Positions 1 through 11,389 are shown, numbered from the stretch's first letter. The stretch is DNA of 64,000 bases from Forficula auricularia (GCA_024734495.1 JALMQS010000069.1:1135578-1199577), one strand, 5' to 3'. A program made the numbers and translations. Notes: generated by a model not told the origin, from the sequence alone.

Positions 1-136
1 ACGAACACGGGATTGGCTAGAATCGGTACATAAACAGCAAAAAGTTTTGGGCTTATGAATTATGAATCCTTATTGTCTGTTCTATATACTCTAGCATTAA
101 CTTTTTGCTAGTATTGTCGCGAAACAACTACCTTAA
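1..136. mobile_element. End of a TTAA-bounded (piggyBac-type) non-autonomous element
   Basis: The sequence from the window edge to a TTAA at 133-136 is repeated almost exactly at 7929-8048. Both copies end in a motif like TGTCGCGAAACAACTACC followed by TTAA. The same kind of terminus (GTCGCGAAAGAACCTCC-TTAA) bounds two fuller elements at 29381-29918 and 60229-60721. TTAA at the boundary is the known target of piggyBac transposases. No transposase is visible, so this is read as a MITE fragment cut by the window start. Confidence 0.5.
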
Positions 137-969
137 CACCTTAACAGATTAACTTTTATTTTATTCGTAAGATTATAAAATTATATATCGATTAAAATCT
201 TATAATATATGGCAAATAGCCCTAGTTAATGTAGGATTTTTTATTTCCTAACCATTTATTAAAATTTAAAATAAATGCGATGCCGCTTACTACTAAAAAA
301 TAAAATAAAGGAATGATAAAAAAATCAATAGACATTTAGAATCAATTTGTCATTGAGGATTTGTAGCTTATTTGTTTGATTATAGTTACACACCCTATAT
401 ATAAGGTCCCGACTTCGAATCCCGGCTTGTCATTATGTCTTTAAAAACTTTTTCTTTATTTTCTAATTTAATTTAAAATTTTTGATTTTTTTTGCAATCA
501 ATTTCTTCAAAGAGATCAGTGGTATCCAAACTTTTTGCATCCCACCCTCTTATTTCAATTTTCATAACAGCCAACTTTGTAAATAATTTTGTTTAAAGTA
601 AAATTCATATATTTGTTTCATTTGTTTAAAGTAAAATTCATATAAACAACATATATATTATTCTTAATTTAACTTCATTTTCAATTTTAGGTTATACATT
701 TTTGTTATATAGGTTAGGTTATACAGGTTATATAGGTTAGGTTATACATTTTAGGTTATTTTTCCATTTCGAAGGGCTATTAGCTCACTTTCAAACACTT
801 GGAAAATTGTTACTTTTTACTTTGAAAAGGCGTTAGTCTCGTTATTTTTATAGTTTAGTTAAAAATTAACCGTCCCCTTAAAATGATCTTGTTCCTCACA
901 GATTGGAAAACCACTTGAATAAATATTGAAAAATGAGTTTTATTAAATATTTTTTTCTTTTTTTTCTAG
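137..969. other. AT-rich intronic DNA upstream of the crotonase exon
   Basis: This is non-coding intron sequence preceding the splice acceptor at 968-969. It holds a tRNA-like scrap around 405-430 (a B-box-like GACTTCGAATCCC), a hAT-like end near 508-535 (AGTGGTATCCAAACTTT), and a degenerate GGTTATA/TTAGG tract at 690-760. I see no gene here. Confidence 0.5.
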
Positions 970-1580
970 ACTATGGAATTATTGATGGCGAGCCGTCGAA
1001 TCACTGCAAATGAAGCATTAAAACACGGTCTTGTCACTAGGGTTATTTGGCCCGATAAATTTTTTGAAGAGTTAATTCCATCAGCCAAAGCGATTGCAGC
1101 GAATTCAGCTCAGGTAAATAATCCCATTTTATCTAACCTTTTATTAAATTAAAACATTACTCAAACATGAAAAAAATTATACATCCTTAATACAATGAGC
1201 TTCAAACCCAGGACCCGTGTATAGTAGCTCGGAAATATTTATCGGTTTGAGGTCATCGTCTCCTTGTCTGCATCTGTGTCCTTTTGGACAGGAGCCGTGA
1301 TGATAGGCAGCCCAAGTATCTTTGCGCACCACTCCACACATATCGTCAGTGTCGAACTTTTTCAGCTGAAACAGAAATATTATTTTAAAAAATTAGTTAC
1401 TGACAACAGCAGAGTTGCATGTCACAAAGCTAGTAATTCACATTCTAGTGCAGAGATCCCCAAACTTTTTAGAGATAGGGCCACGTGGGATCATTAAAAA
1501 CTATGGGCTGGTCGGATATAAGATATTATACGGAAATCATATTAATAATATTATCTTATTATATTAAAAGAGCAAATCTT

Positions 1581-1619
<39 letters not shown>

Positions 1620-4600
1620 AATGGGGCTCTCGAAAACGGCTCTAACGATGTGGATGAAATTCACGGGTTAGGAGGGTTTTGTGTTGGATTTACGACAGCG
1701 CTTCCGCTGACAGGTTAAAACAGTTAACATCTACTGTCGGTGGCCGTCCATGGCCTCTTTTACCTTCTTTCTGGCTATCACCTGTCTGGTCATATGCTTT
1801 TCATTTCAGCGCATTACGTGCCCATACCAGTGCAACCGACTCTTTCATTTTATGCTGTATTTCAGCGACTTAGAAGTTGCCTCTGATAATAATTCGTTTT
1901 GGATTTTATCCTGTTTAGTAACATCTCTCCACCCAGCGCAACATTTTCATTTTTGTGACATGCATTTTTTTGTTCATCACATACAAGTAAAAATAAAAAT
2001 TTACCTCTTTGCATTGAAAACGCCTTTCAATTGAAATAATCTGATTATCATTGTGACCTTCATCTCTCGACATCTCCCAATATCCTTCGCTACATTGGCA
2101 ATTGCTGACGATTGTAGTATTAATTTTTGAAGTTGATTTTTCCTCCCGCCTTTTGGATTGTTTAATTCTCTTTCGTTGTAAAACTTTGATACCTTCCTCA
2201 CCATAAACACATTCATCTAAAGCGGTGGTATTTTTGCCAGGTGGACAAAACTAGAATATAAATCAAAGTAAGAAGCAGGATAATATTATTATAGGAATCG
2301 TAGGGAGTTGGACATGACATGACTTTAAATTAAATACAAGTTTTTATTTAAATACGCCAAACGTTTCGTTGCTGGCTTGCAACCTCTTCAGTGGCCCATT
2401 TATTAAATTTATTTGTCTGGAGTTTTAACTAAGAGAAAAACCAATTTCAAACAGTATCCTTACAATTCATTGAGTGAATTGTAAGGATACTGTTTGAAAA
2501 TGGGTATTTAATTTAAAGTCATGTCCAACTCCCTACGATTCCTTTAATTATTAATCATGGACACGAATAATGAAATATTATTAAGATAGTTTTTTTTTTT
2601 TTTAATGAAATAATAATCTTTACCCGTAAAATTGCACGATTATTAACAACAATCCTTTCGTTTTTATTTGTTGTCCAAGTGCAAGGACATTCAATAAGTT
2701 CATGATTAGGAGCAGGACACCGACAAAGCTCTTTTATTCTTGGGGACGTCCAATAGCGTTTTTCTATTAAACAACAAGCCCAAAAGTCTTCGCATACTGG
2801 CAATTTTCTCAAAAAACGCAGCTGAAAAAAAAATTATAAATATAGTCCACTTTTCAATTAAAACTTTGACTTATTTGTTTTAATTTAATAATTTAACTTT
2901 TTCCAAGACTCGTTACACTCTTTTATACGACTGGCCTTAAAATCAGGGTCCCACCAAGCTATTATACCGCCCGTGTGCAATTTTACGCCCTCTTTATAGT
3001 CTTTGTAGTCTTTTCAAGTATATGTCTAGCTGTTTCGCCGCCCTTTACTTGGCCGCCTATGTGTTTTGCACATATTCGCTCTATAGTCGGCGCGGCCCTG
3101 CTTAAAATATCAATCAAATCAATGAACAAATATTTTCTGCTGTTTTGAACAGAAATTTCTGAAGCTATGGAGCTCAACATCTAACTGTAGCTCTCCGGAT
3201 AGAAAATACAAACATTTTGGCACTAAAACCAACTTTATACGACATTTCGATCTTGAGTTATCCTGGATATTGGAATCTAGACATACGAGGCAGACACACA
3301 TAGACTTAAAAAACATGATTGGAAATGATTACTCTTACGCCCTATAAGAATTCTTCTATAGTGTTGAATTCACGCACAAAATGGATGAAAATGTTTTCAT
3401 TTTTTTCAAGACTCGGTACGCTTTATTTATCAATAAAAATCACTGCAAAAATTGTTTTCTGCATTTTGACTCGTAACTTGTACAGAGCATCGGAATCCAG
3501 GCATGCAGACAGACAGAAAACAAATCATGATTAGCCTGATACTGACTGAGCGAGCAGCCTCGCTAGGCTGCCTCGAGCGTTTACCGTAGAACCGTCCTGA
3601 GTGAACGCAGGAAACGACCCGAGGCGGCTTTGAGCATTCCACAAAAACCGACAACCGATGGATCGGGCCGAGGCAGCCTCAGACGAGGCAACGGGCACTT
3701 TTGCCTTGGGCGAGGCACGTACTGACCGACCAGGCATTTGCCTCGCGAAGCAAACCCTCAGTCAGTATCCGGCTATAGAAAATGATTTTTCGCTATGTTT
3801 CAGACATTTTTGAGTACACAATATCCATAATTAGTAGAGATTGTGGTGTTGGTGCAAGGTGAAACATCTTTAATAAAGATAAGAGTAAATAAATATTATA
3901 TTTAATATTGATTTACTATGAGTTAAGGATACTGGGTCACTTATTTCACATTAAAATTAAAAGATATAAAAATTTTTCTTTTTCAATATATATATTTCGG
4001 GCTATCAACCCATCTTCAGGAAATACAGAAAGTAACCGAGTCAGTTACTTTCTGTATTTCTTGAAGATGGGTTGATAGCCCGAAATATATATATTGAAAA
4101 AGAAAAAAAATTTATATCTTTTAATTTTTTAATTTTAATGTGAAATAAGTGACCTAGTATCCTTAACTCATAGTAAATCAATATTAAATATAATATTTAT
4201 TTACTCTTATCTTTACACAATATCCGGCAAGCACGGGAAACTGGCTTGCCTCATAAAAAAATAAAAATATTTGCTCATTGTTTGAAACGTGGAGATAAAT
4301 CATTATCAATTATGATTTATTTTGTCTGCGTCTGGATTCTGATATCCACCATAACTCAAGATCGGAAAGCAATAGAAAGTTCATACTTGTATCAAAATGT
4401 TTGTATTTTCAATGCGGAGAACTGGTTGAATTGAATGGGCTTCAGAACTTAGGATGCAGAAAAAAAATACTGCAGAAAACATCATATTTGCATTGAATTA
4501 TTGGATAAAAAATACTTGGTAGGTTTCACTTTGAGATATTAAAATAAAACAAATTTATTTTTGGAGAGACTTTAATCTCGATATATATATTTCGGGTGGC

Positions 4601-6353
4601 TAACCCATCGTCAGGAGCAACAGAAAGTAACAACTCACCCCCAATTTTATTAACATCAAATGTGCTTCTCGTTCGCCTGCTGCCCGTAAAGCTACTTCTA
4701 TAGCTAAAACAACTTGGTTGAAGCAAGAAATGAAGAAATGGTATGCAACAGATATTACTTAAACCTTCACCTAAAAGTAATACATCTCTCGCTGTCCAAT
4801 CAATACTACTTTAGAGCATCAAATTCGTGAAGAAATATTGCACTACAGGGAAGAACTTTATTTAAATAAATCAGTTACTTTCTGTTGCTCCTGATGATGG
4901 GTTAGCCACCCGAAATATATATATCGAGATTAAAGTCTCTCCAAAAATAAATTCGTTTTATTTTAATATCTTAATGTGAAACCTACCAAGTATTTTCTAT
5001 CCAATAATTTAAAAAATGTTTCACCAAGTACCAACAACAAATTCCTTAAAACCTATATTTGCATTGATTTTATTGATATTTCAAGGGCATGATATAATTA
5101 TAGGTATAAAAGAGCATACCGAGGATTGAAATTTGTTTCACTTTTTCCTCTCTTCTTAAGATTTTAGACATTTTCAAATGCAATGACCGAAATAAAAACA
5201 TAAATTGGATTGAATTCAAAACTAGGGCCGTCTGGCAGGTAGGCTTCACGGACCAACCGAGAATAAAATAAGCTGACGTGTTCTGATGTGGCCATCCACT
5301 TGACTTTACCATACAACACGGCCCTTACTTATATTTAATATGATTATTTATAATCATGTAGAGGGGGGGTTAGTTTTTGCATTTTCAGACTCCTGGGGGC
5401 CCATTGATTATGTATACAAAATTTGGTTAAGTTTGGTACAAGAGCCTAGATTTTCATTTTTTGACCAGACTTCCCCCCCCATTTTGGGCGGTTAGTTTTT
5501 GCATTTTTAGACTTCTGGGTTCCCACTGATTATGTATACAAAATTTGGTTGAGTTTGGTAAAAGGCCAAGATTTTCATTTTTTAACCCCCTCCCCCTCCT
5601 CCTCCACGCCCCCTAATTTTGGGTCGATATGCACCAAAATCTAATCAGCTCTTAAAGATCTCAATGGACTAAACTATGTGTGAAATTCGGTTTCGATATT
5701 CACACTAGTTTTTAGTTAGCTCGTCCACAAAAATTTAGTAACGTACAGACTAACAGACATTTTGACAAAACAATTATTATCTCGAAAAATATAATTTTTT
5801 CGATGTTCACTTATTAGGGCTTTTTTGTAGAGCGAAATTCCATGGTATCGCTCAATTTTTTTATTCAAAATAGTTTCAGATGTTTTTGAGATATTTCGAA
5901 AAAAAAAGAAGGGAAAAACCCACTTTTTTCATGCACGATTACAAAACTTGATCATACCCTGTATAGTAAAGTAAAAAAGATTAAATGTTTAGTTACCTTT
6001 TCAATCTCATCAACTTCAAATGAAGAACAAGAGAATATAAAAAATATTAAAACTTGAATCGAAATCATCATGTTTATGTAAAATATTTAATAATAAGCTG
6101 ATTCCAATATATTTAGATGACTTATTGACCCCAGATAAACTAAAAGCGCTTTATATTTTTGTTTTAGTCACTTGAGGCAACGAAAGCTCTTGTACGTCAC
6201 GGAATTCGCGCCAAACTTGATGCCGCTCTCGACTCCGAAGGATCTCTACTTGTGCAACATTGGACGACAACGGAATGTCAATCAGCAATTCGCAAATTTC
6301 TAGAGGACGAGGAAGAATTAGGCTTGCAAAAACAACGTGTTGACATTACTTAA
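970..6353 (+). CDS. Enoyl-CoA delta-isomerase 2 / CDYL-like crotonase-fold protein, last two exons
   Basis: Two exons are visible: 970-1113 (48 codons, acceptor ..TTTTCTAG, donor GTAAAT) and 6168-6353 (61 codons plus TAA, acceptor GTTTTAG), both in phase 0. The translated C-terminal part contains MASRRITANEALKHGLVTRV and, in the second exon, SLEATKALVRHGIRAKLD and a terminal helix. This is the pattern of the C-terminal crotonase region in ECI2 (peroxisomal/mitochondrial delta3,delta2-enoyl-CoA isomerase) and CDYL proteins. ECI2 shifts double bonds in unsaturated fatty-acid oxidation; CDYL proteins carry the same fold as a chromatin module. The exons with the oxyanion hole and catalytic acid, and any ACBP or chromo domain, lie upstream of the window, so the two families cannot be separated. 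There is no targeting signal at the C-terminus (..RVDIT). The exons are intact. Confidence 0.85.
1585..1617. repeat. (TA)n microsatellite
   Basis: An uninterrupted run of about 16 TA units lies in the crotonase intron. Confidence 0.9.
2285..2550. mobile_element. Foldback element with one CTGANGAN-helix-GAAA motif
   Basis: The outer arms are complementary: GGAATCGTAGGGAGTTGGAC near 2294 and its reverse complement near 2520-2543. The arms continue through a shared TGACTTTAAATTAAATA stretch. On the minus strand at 2363-2391, CTGAAGA is followed by a helix GTTGC/GCAAC and then GAAAC. A second short palindrome (CAGTATCCTTACAATTCA and its complement) lies at about 2453-2495. Confidence 0.6.
3534..3773. 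mobile_element. GC-rich 240-bp MITE with TA target duplication
   Basis: Terminal inverted repeats GCCTGATACTGACTGAG / CTCAGTCAGTATCCGGC are flanked by TA on both sides (3532-3533 and 3774-3775), as in Tc1/mariner-type insertions. The interior is far richer in GC than its surroundings (many GAGGCAGCC-like words). No transposase is present. Confidence 0.7.
3866..4216. mobile_element. Near-perfect foldback element with mirrored hammerhead-like motifs
   Basis: About 150-bp arms (approximately 3875-4027 and 4054-4213) are inverted copies around a loop of roughly 25 bases. Each arm carries the motif next to the apex. On the minus strand at 3994-4019 it reads CTGAAGA, helix GGGTT/AGCCC, then GAAATATATA. 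The plus-strand copy at 4061-4085 has TTGAAGA instead. Same architecture as the elements at 4513-5000 and 55495-55705, with different arm sequence. Confidence 0.7.
4513..5000. mobile_element. Foldback element with 120-bp arms and two CTGANGAN-helix-GAAA motifs
   Basis: Arms 4513-4632 and 4873-4995 are inverted copies. The motif is on the minus strand at 4590-4614 (CTGACGA) and on the plus strand at 4891-4915 (CTGATGA), each with helix GGGT/ACCC followed by GAAATATATATAT. The arms enclose about 240 bases of unrelated sequence. A second, shorter member lies at about 55495-55705 in MCM4 intron 2. Confidence 0.7.
5250..5975 (-). repeat. Dispersed repeat family (AAATTTTGTATACATAATC)
   Basis: This is a full-length-looking copy. 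One end carries CAAGTGGATGGCCACATCAG (reverse complement near 5285), the middle has tandem blocks containing ATTATGTATACAAAATTTGG, and the other end reads ATACCCTGTATAGTAAAG. Related copies or fragments lie at 15530-15610, 23025-23745, 31038-31500, 40530-40710 and 55960-56110. All contain runs of C or G next to a GTATACATAATC block. No protein is encoded, so this is a non-autonomous repeat of unknown class. Confidence 0.65.
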
Positions 6354-8040
6354 TTATATCATATTTATATTTTATAAATATTATATCTAAAAATATAATG
6401 CAATACCTGATGGACTTCCACCTTATAACTAGTTATCTTATTGAATATATATTTTATAAATATGGATTACAAAAACTACTAATGTCTGCAAATGATAAAT
6501 GAATATATTTATATATAGAAATAAATTAATGCAATTTTAATAAAATATCAAACGATGAATACTTGAAAAATAGGACACTTTTTCCCCAACATTGGATATT
6601 TAATTAAATTATTAAACTATTTGTTTTTAATAAGAAAATGCATTTATTATCAAGAACATTATATTATAATTTATTATATATAAATATAAATATTCTTTAT
6701 TATATATTCAATAAATATAACTAAATAATATAAATATAATAATATAAAAGATATATATAATATATATTTCTATAAAAATATATATTATAAACATTTACTA
6801 TATAAATATTTCTTTCAGTATTTATTTAATCTAATCATAATGTTAATTTAAGTATGTTAAAAGAACTGAAATTAATATGTTTAATTTATAAAATATTTTT
6901 AAAATGAATTGAAAATTGTATCAAATGGCTTGGGATTCCATATGGTGAAATATTTCGATTTTTTGTTTTTTAATAAAATAACAACAAAATTTTAATTTAA
7001 TTGAATGAATCTTACTTTTCTAAAAAGTTTAAGAATGGTGCTTGTTTTGACCTGATATAGAATTTAAATGATAATATACCGCGTCAAATGGTACATCTAT
7101 TTTATTATATATTTATATATATATAGAATGTTACACAAATTATGTAAACTAAAATTGTTATAAATTGTTAAAGAGAAACTAATTCATTGGCAATCAAATT
7201 TTATCTCTTAAAAATAGAATATAATTTTAAGAGAATTACTATTAAATAATTTGGATATGTTAAATAAAATACTTTATTTATTTATATTAAATGTTTTTGG
7301 ATTTTTTTTTGAACTGGAGATGGAATGGAAAATAAGAACACTATCGAGATATTATAGTATTATATTATTACCAAATGGGTTTTCTTAGGATTTTTTTGAA
7401 ATTTATTGAGATTATTATTTAAATACTTCTGTATCGATTGGTGGCAAAACGAAATTTATGAACAATATAGTTCCGGAGATATTAAATTCCAAAGATAGTT
7501 TTTCAGACTCTTATACACGGATACATACGGGATATCGGAAACTATTTATTTAATTATAATTAAGAAACCCTTCTTACCATTTTTATAAAAAACTAAACCA
7601 ACATTAAACAATAACTAATACATATTTTAAGACAATTTTAATTCATAGTTACAGCACAGTTTCTGAGATAATAATGAATAATTAATGAAAAATGTATAAA
7701 AAAAATTACACTAAAAACAATCTGGCAACAAAGCATTTATTTAACCTAAAAAGTGGTTTAACTTAAGTTTTTTTTTGACATTTTTTCGATTCAGCTATTG
7801 TCGCAACAGCTTTCAATCGATTATTAAGAACTTTTTGTTTTATAAATCACCCTTTATAAAGTACTTTATCTGAAATTTCTATGATAAAATATATTCAAGC
7901 TCTTACAATGTTGCCAGATTTGTCAAACGAGCACGGGATTGGCTAGAATCGGTACATAAACAGCAAAAAGTTTTGGGCTTATGAATTATGAATCCTTATT
8001 GTCTGTTGTGTTAACTTTTTGCTAGTATTGTCGAAAAAAC
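6354..8040. other. 3' flank of the crotonase gene and AT-rich spacer
   Basis: An AATAAA at 6520-6525 follows the stop codon by about 170 bases and is a plausible polyadenylation signal. The rest is very AT-rich with many ATATTTATA words and no recognisable gene. At 7929-8048 it contains the second copy of the TTAA-ended repeat seen at 1-136. Confidence 0.6.
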
Positions 8041-8419
8041 TACCTTAATTACACTGATGAACAAATTCAAATTTTTTTTTGCTCCTTTGAACGAAAATAG
8101 GTGATTATTTATAATTCGACCCCGCTGAATCCAAATCTGAAAGTAGAAATGCTGTATCACCTATCGTTTCCCTCGGCTTTTCATTTTTTGCTTTTAATAA
8201 AAATTTAATTCCCTTTGTAATAATACTTCGAAATTTGAAATTATTTTTGTTTGTTTGCTCATGAAATAGGATTTAAATATTTAAGTGAATAACTAAGAAA
8301 TATGAAAAAATATGTTTAGGGCCTATTTTGAGTGTTCAATGAAGAAATTTCATGCAACAAAATAAAGGTAAAAAACATTTTTACTAGCATTTTTAAAATT
8401 TCTTTCTTGAACTCTGCGG

Positions 8420-9005
8420 TTTGTAATTGCCAGCAGAAATCTCTCCCTTGAGGTTCCAACAATAGTCTGCCAACATGTTCTGTACAGATTTTCCTGGATA
8501 TCGTTTTTCCAGGACAGAGGAAATATCCTAGTGAAATCTCTCGCCGCATTCTTCACTAACCGCGCCCAAGTTACGGGCGAAAAAAGTCCAAATCCGAATG
8601 TAAAAAAAGTGAATTTTCAAGGTCATATTGCACCCCATGCACTGATAACACTTCAACAAGTTCCTTGTAGTTTTCAGCTAATACATTTCCAAAAAAATTA
8701 CAACATACTTGTCTGAAAGCTAACCATGCGCATTTCTCTCTCACGGATTTGCAGCCCAATAAATATGCCTTATTTTAACTTACTATCAGTGAGTTTAGGA
8801 AATGTTTTTCTCAAGTACCCAAAACCCTCACCGTGTTTATCCAAAGCCTCAACAAAATTTTTCATCAGCCCTAACTTTCTATGCAACGATAGTATCAAAA
8901 TCCTGTCTTTCTCAAGTAGAGGGTGATTCCTAACACTCTTCTGTCCAGGAATTAATTTTTTAGGCAAGGGGTACTGATGGGTATATATTCCCATTAAGCA
9001 ACAAT
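8420..9005 (-). pseudogene. Broken copy of a repetitive arthropod protein of unknown function
   Basis: On the minus strand, three reading frames in succession give collinear fragments. They contain KLGLMKNFVEALDKHGEG, then AWLAFRQVCCNFFGN and ENYKELVE, then ECGERFH and NMLADYCWNLKGE. As I remember it, this order of blocks (KLGLMKNFVKAL, IREL, FLHSHLDFF, GERFHQDI, MADYCW) is typical of a protein family found in many copies in arthropod genomes, often next to transposons. This copy has a nonsense codon after the first block near 8770 and at least two frame changes. It is a decayed copy, and its biochemical function is not known to me. Confidence 0.65.
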
Positions 9006-9518
9006 ACTACTTTTAAACTATTCTTAGATTAATCTAAAAATAGTCTCCACTTGGTTGTGGTGTGAATCCTTCCAAGTTTTTAGTGAATGATATAGCCCTA
9101 GATACCGTTGCCACTTTATTTTTATTTATTTAGTAGCTATATTAATATGAGAGAGAAAGAAACCCAAAATTAATTAGCGCAATTGAATCGTTAGAAATTT
9201 TGAAATCATTCAATAAAAATTCAGACCTTTGTTTGAACGGAAAATTTGAATTATCTAATAGCAATTTACTTAGGATGTTTGCTAACAAAACAAACAATGT
9301 TAGATAAAAGAAAGTGGGAAAAAAAGGAAAAACCAACCCCCCTTCCATTGTCAGTCTGTCCTTTGTCACAAAGAAAAGGGATGCATGTGTTTATATATGA
9401 GTGTGAACCCGAAAATGATTTTAATTCTAACTGGCTACCATCTAAGAAAACATCAAAAAATTTTCAATATCCATACGGTATTGACTCCATGAAAAACAAT
9501 ATTTATAATTAAAAAAGA

Positions 9519-9553
9519 CTGATGATGAAGACCAAGTCTTCGAAACTATAGTC
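9519..9553 (+). ncRNA. Hammerhead-ribozyme-like motif, best copy in the window
   Basis: The order is CTGATGA (9519-9525), one unpaired T, helix II GAAGAC/GTCTTC with loop CAA (9527-9541), GAAA (9542-9545), a 3-bp helix III within ACTATAGT, then C at 9553. This gives a GTC-type cleavage triplet position. Every core base matches the hammerhead consensus CUGANGA...GAAA...UH except for the extra T before helix II. Helix I pairing with the flanks is only about 2 bp in this monomer. Activity is not shown; this is a structural inference. Confidence 0.45.
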
Positions 9554-9561
9554 TCAAACAA

Positions 9562-9700
9562 ATTAATATATATATATACAGATATATCATTTCGATATAT
9601 ATGTGTGTATGTTTATTTGCATCAAGCAGAGGACAACCTCTTTGTTTCTCTTTGTGATAAATGTAAAGTTGCATAAGTTAGTTCGATTGCACCAATATTG
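9562..9700. repeat. (TA)-rich tract and repeat tail shared with 62640-62710
   Basis: An ATATATATATAT stretch is followed by GCATCAAGCAGAGGACAACC and CTTTGTTTCTCTTTG. The same words occur in inverted orientation at 62640-62710. It directly follows the hammerhead-like motif and is probably part of the same repeat family. Confidence 0.5.
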
Positions 9701-10300
9701 TAAATATATTAGATAAATTTGAATATGGTTGTGTATTTTATACATATATTATAGAAATTATTAATATAAAAGTCGCTATTTCATATTAATAATACTTTAT
9801 GAATTATTGGAATTCGAATGAGGGCTGGATAGATTTTCAAATAAAAAAGAAAGTCTAAGTTAAGCCGAGTGGGAAGACCTGAAGCCATAAAACTATAAAA
9901 TGTGGGTGTACCGAAAAAATTTAGGTGATTCAGGAAAACGGATGCGATATTTGTTATGGATCTTCAATGCCTGCATTAAAACAAAAGATAAATACAGGTA
10001 AAAAATGTTTTCCTTCATCCAAGAGATACATCAATTATTATTCATTAATATTCATATTTATGTGAGATATGCATATATTAACAGGTGGAAATTGGAGTCA
10101 TTAGTATAATTTTACATACCTATCGCTTAAATGGAAAAGGCATATGCGGGTTTAATGCAGAGGATGTCGGATCGTACCCGACTGGGTCCTTATCTTTTTT
10201 CAACTCTTCGTTCATTATCAAAAACGAGTCTGGTCTCAATCGCACCAAAATAGGGCAGTGGCCGGATAAAAGTTTTAACTTTCGCGTTCATCTAATGTTA
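9701..10300. other. Intergenic sequence with no convincing gene
   Basis: AT-rich. A tRNA-like scrap (GTCGGATCGTACCCGACTGG) occurs at about 10166-10186, just upstream of a LINE fragment. No intact gene is seen. Confidence 0.4.
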
Positions 10301-10304
10301 ATAT

Positions 10305-11300
10305 ATCTCCAAAGCTTTTGACCAGGTTTGGCACAAAAATCTTCTTGCCAAACTGCCAGCCTTTGGATTCACACCAACACTTCGCAAATGGATAGAAAGC
10401 TTTCTGACAAACCGAAGTATAAAAGTTGTGGTGGATGGAATATCATCTGAATCGTTCTCCACAAACGCTGGTGTTCCCCAAGGTTCAATAATCTCCTCCA
10501 CACTCTTCCTAATTTATATAAACGACCTTTTCGATCAAACGGCAAACCCAACTCATTGTTACGCCGACGATAGCACTCTACACGGCAAACCCTCACTCCC
10601 GAATAATCGAATCAATGTTGCCTCCTCAATTACTCTCGACCTAGACAAACTGAATAAATGGGGCTCTCAAAATTTAGTTAACTTTAATTCAAACAAGACT
10701 CAATGTTGTCTAATTTCTAGGCGCGAAAATAAAGATTTCCCTGATATTCACTTCGATTCGAATACCCTAAAAATGTGTGACAGCCTATCCATGTTGGGCG
10801 TCTCTGTCGCATCTGACCTGTCTTGGAATGAACACATCTCCTCTGTGGCGAAATCTGCAGCAAGGAAGATTGGCTTCTTATTCAGGTCCAAGCGATTTTA
10901 CAAACCCCCACAACTTCTCACCATCTACAAGGCCCAAATCCGCCCCTGTCTCGAATACGGCTCTCATCTATGGAGAGGAGCCTCAAAATATTCTCTTTGC
11001 TACCCTGGATGCAATTCAGAAACGAGCCGTCAGGCTAATTGACGATTCTACCCTCACCGACTCCCTCGACTCACTGGCTCATCGAAGAAATGTCTCTGCC
11101 CTTTCCCTTTTCTATAGATACTATCACGGCGGAGTGCTCTGATGAGATAAAATCAATAATTCCCCCCAAAGCATGCTTTGCACGTAGCACGCGTTTTGCC
11201 GACTCCCAACACTCTCTCGCGGTCAAATTAGAAAAGTGCCGGACCACTTCATTCGCGAATACATATATCCCCATGACTTCATTTCTGATGATGGGCTAAC
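10305..11300 (+). pseudogene. Non-LTR retrotransposon reverse transcriptase fragment
   Basis: The translation begins ISKAFDQVWH and continues with GVPQGSIISSTLFLIYINDL, then the catalytic YADD (CYADDSTLH) and a thumb-like segment ending KAQIRPCLEYGSHLW. These are RT blocks of jockey/CR1-like LINEs. The frame changes near 10990 (into ..DAIQKRAVRLIDD) and again near 11130 (into ..SIIPPKACFARSTRFADS). The endonuclease and early RT blocks are missing. A 5'-truncated, dead copy. Confidence 0.85.
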
Positions 11301-11389
11301 CTCCATGACTTCATTGGTTGAAATAGAACCAAAAATAAAGGGGGACAGGTTTTTTTCGTAAATAATTATAAATTATTTTAAGATTCTTC

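Larger units (their letters stand above)
1114..6167 (+). other. 5-kb repeat-filled intron of the crotonase gene
   Basis: This intron lies between the last two crotonase exons. It contains a (TA)n run at 1585-1617, foldback elements at about 2285-2550, 3866-4216 and 4513-5000, a GC-rich MITE at 3534-3773 and a dispersed repeat at about 5250-5975. The remainder is AT-rich sequence without recognisable coding potential. Confidence 0.7.

Noticed and set aside
365..430. Possible tRNA gene with GACTTCGAATCCC B-box-like sequence
   Set aside because: No cloverleaf could be traced and the A-box side is not present; at most a SINE scrap.
690..760. TTAGG-like words resembling the insect telomere repeat
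   Set aside because: Only a few GGTTAGGTTATA words in irregular order; no (TTAGG)n array.
9940..10010. Possible exon with a CDICYG-like segment before a GTAAAA donor
   Set aside because: Too short, no matching exon up- or downstream.
11280..11300. CTGATGATGGG as another hammerhead-like motif
   Set aside because: No complementary helix strand and no GAAA follow; chance match in LINE sequence.
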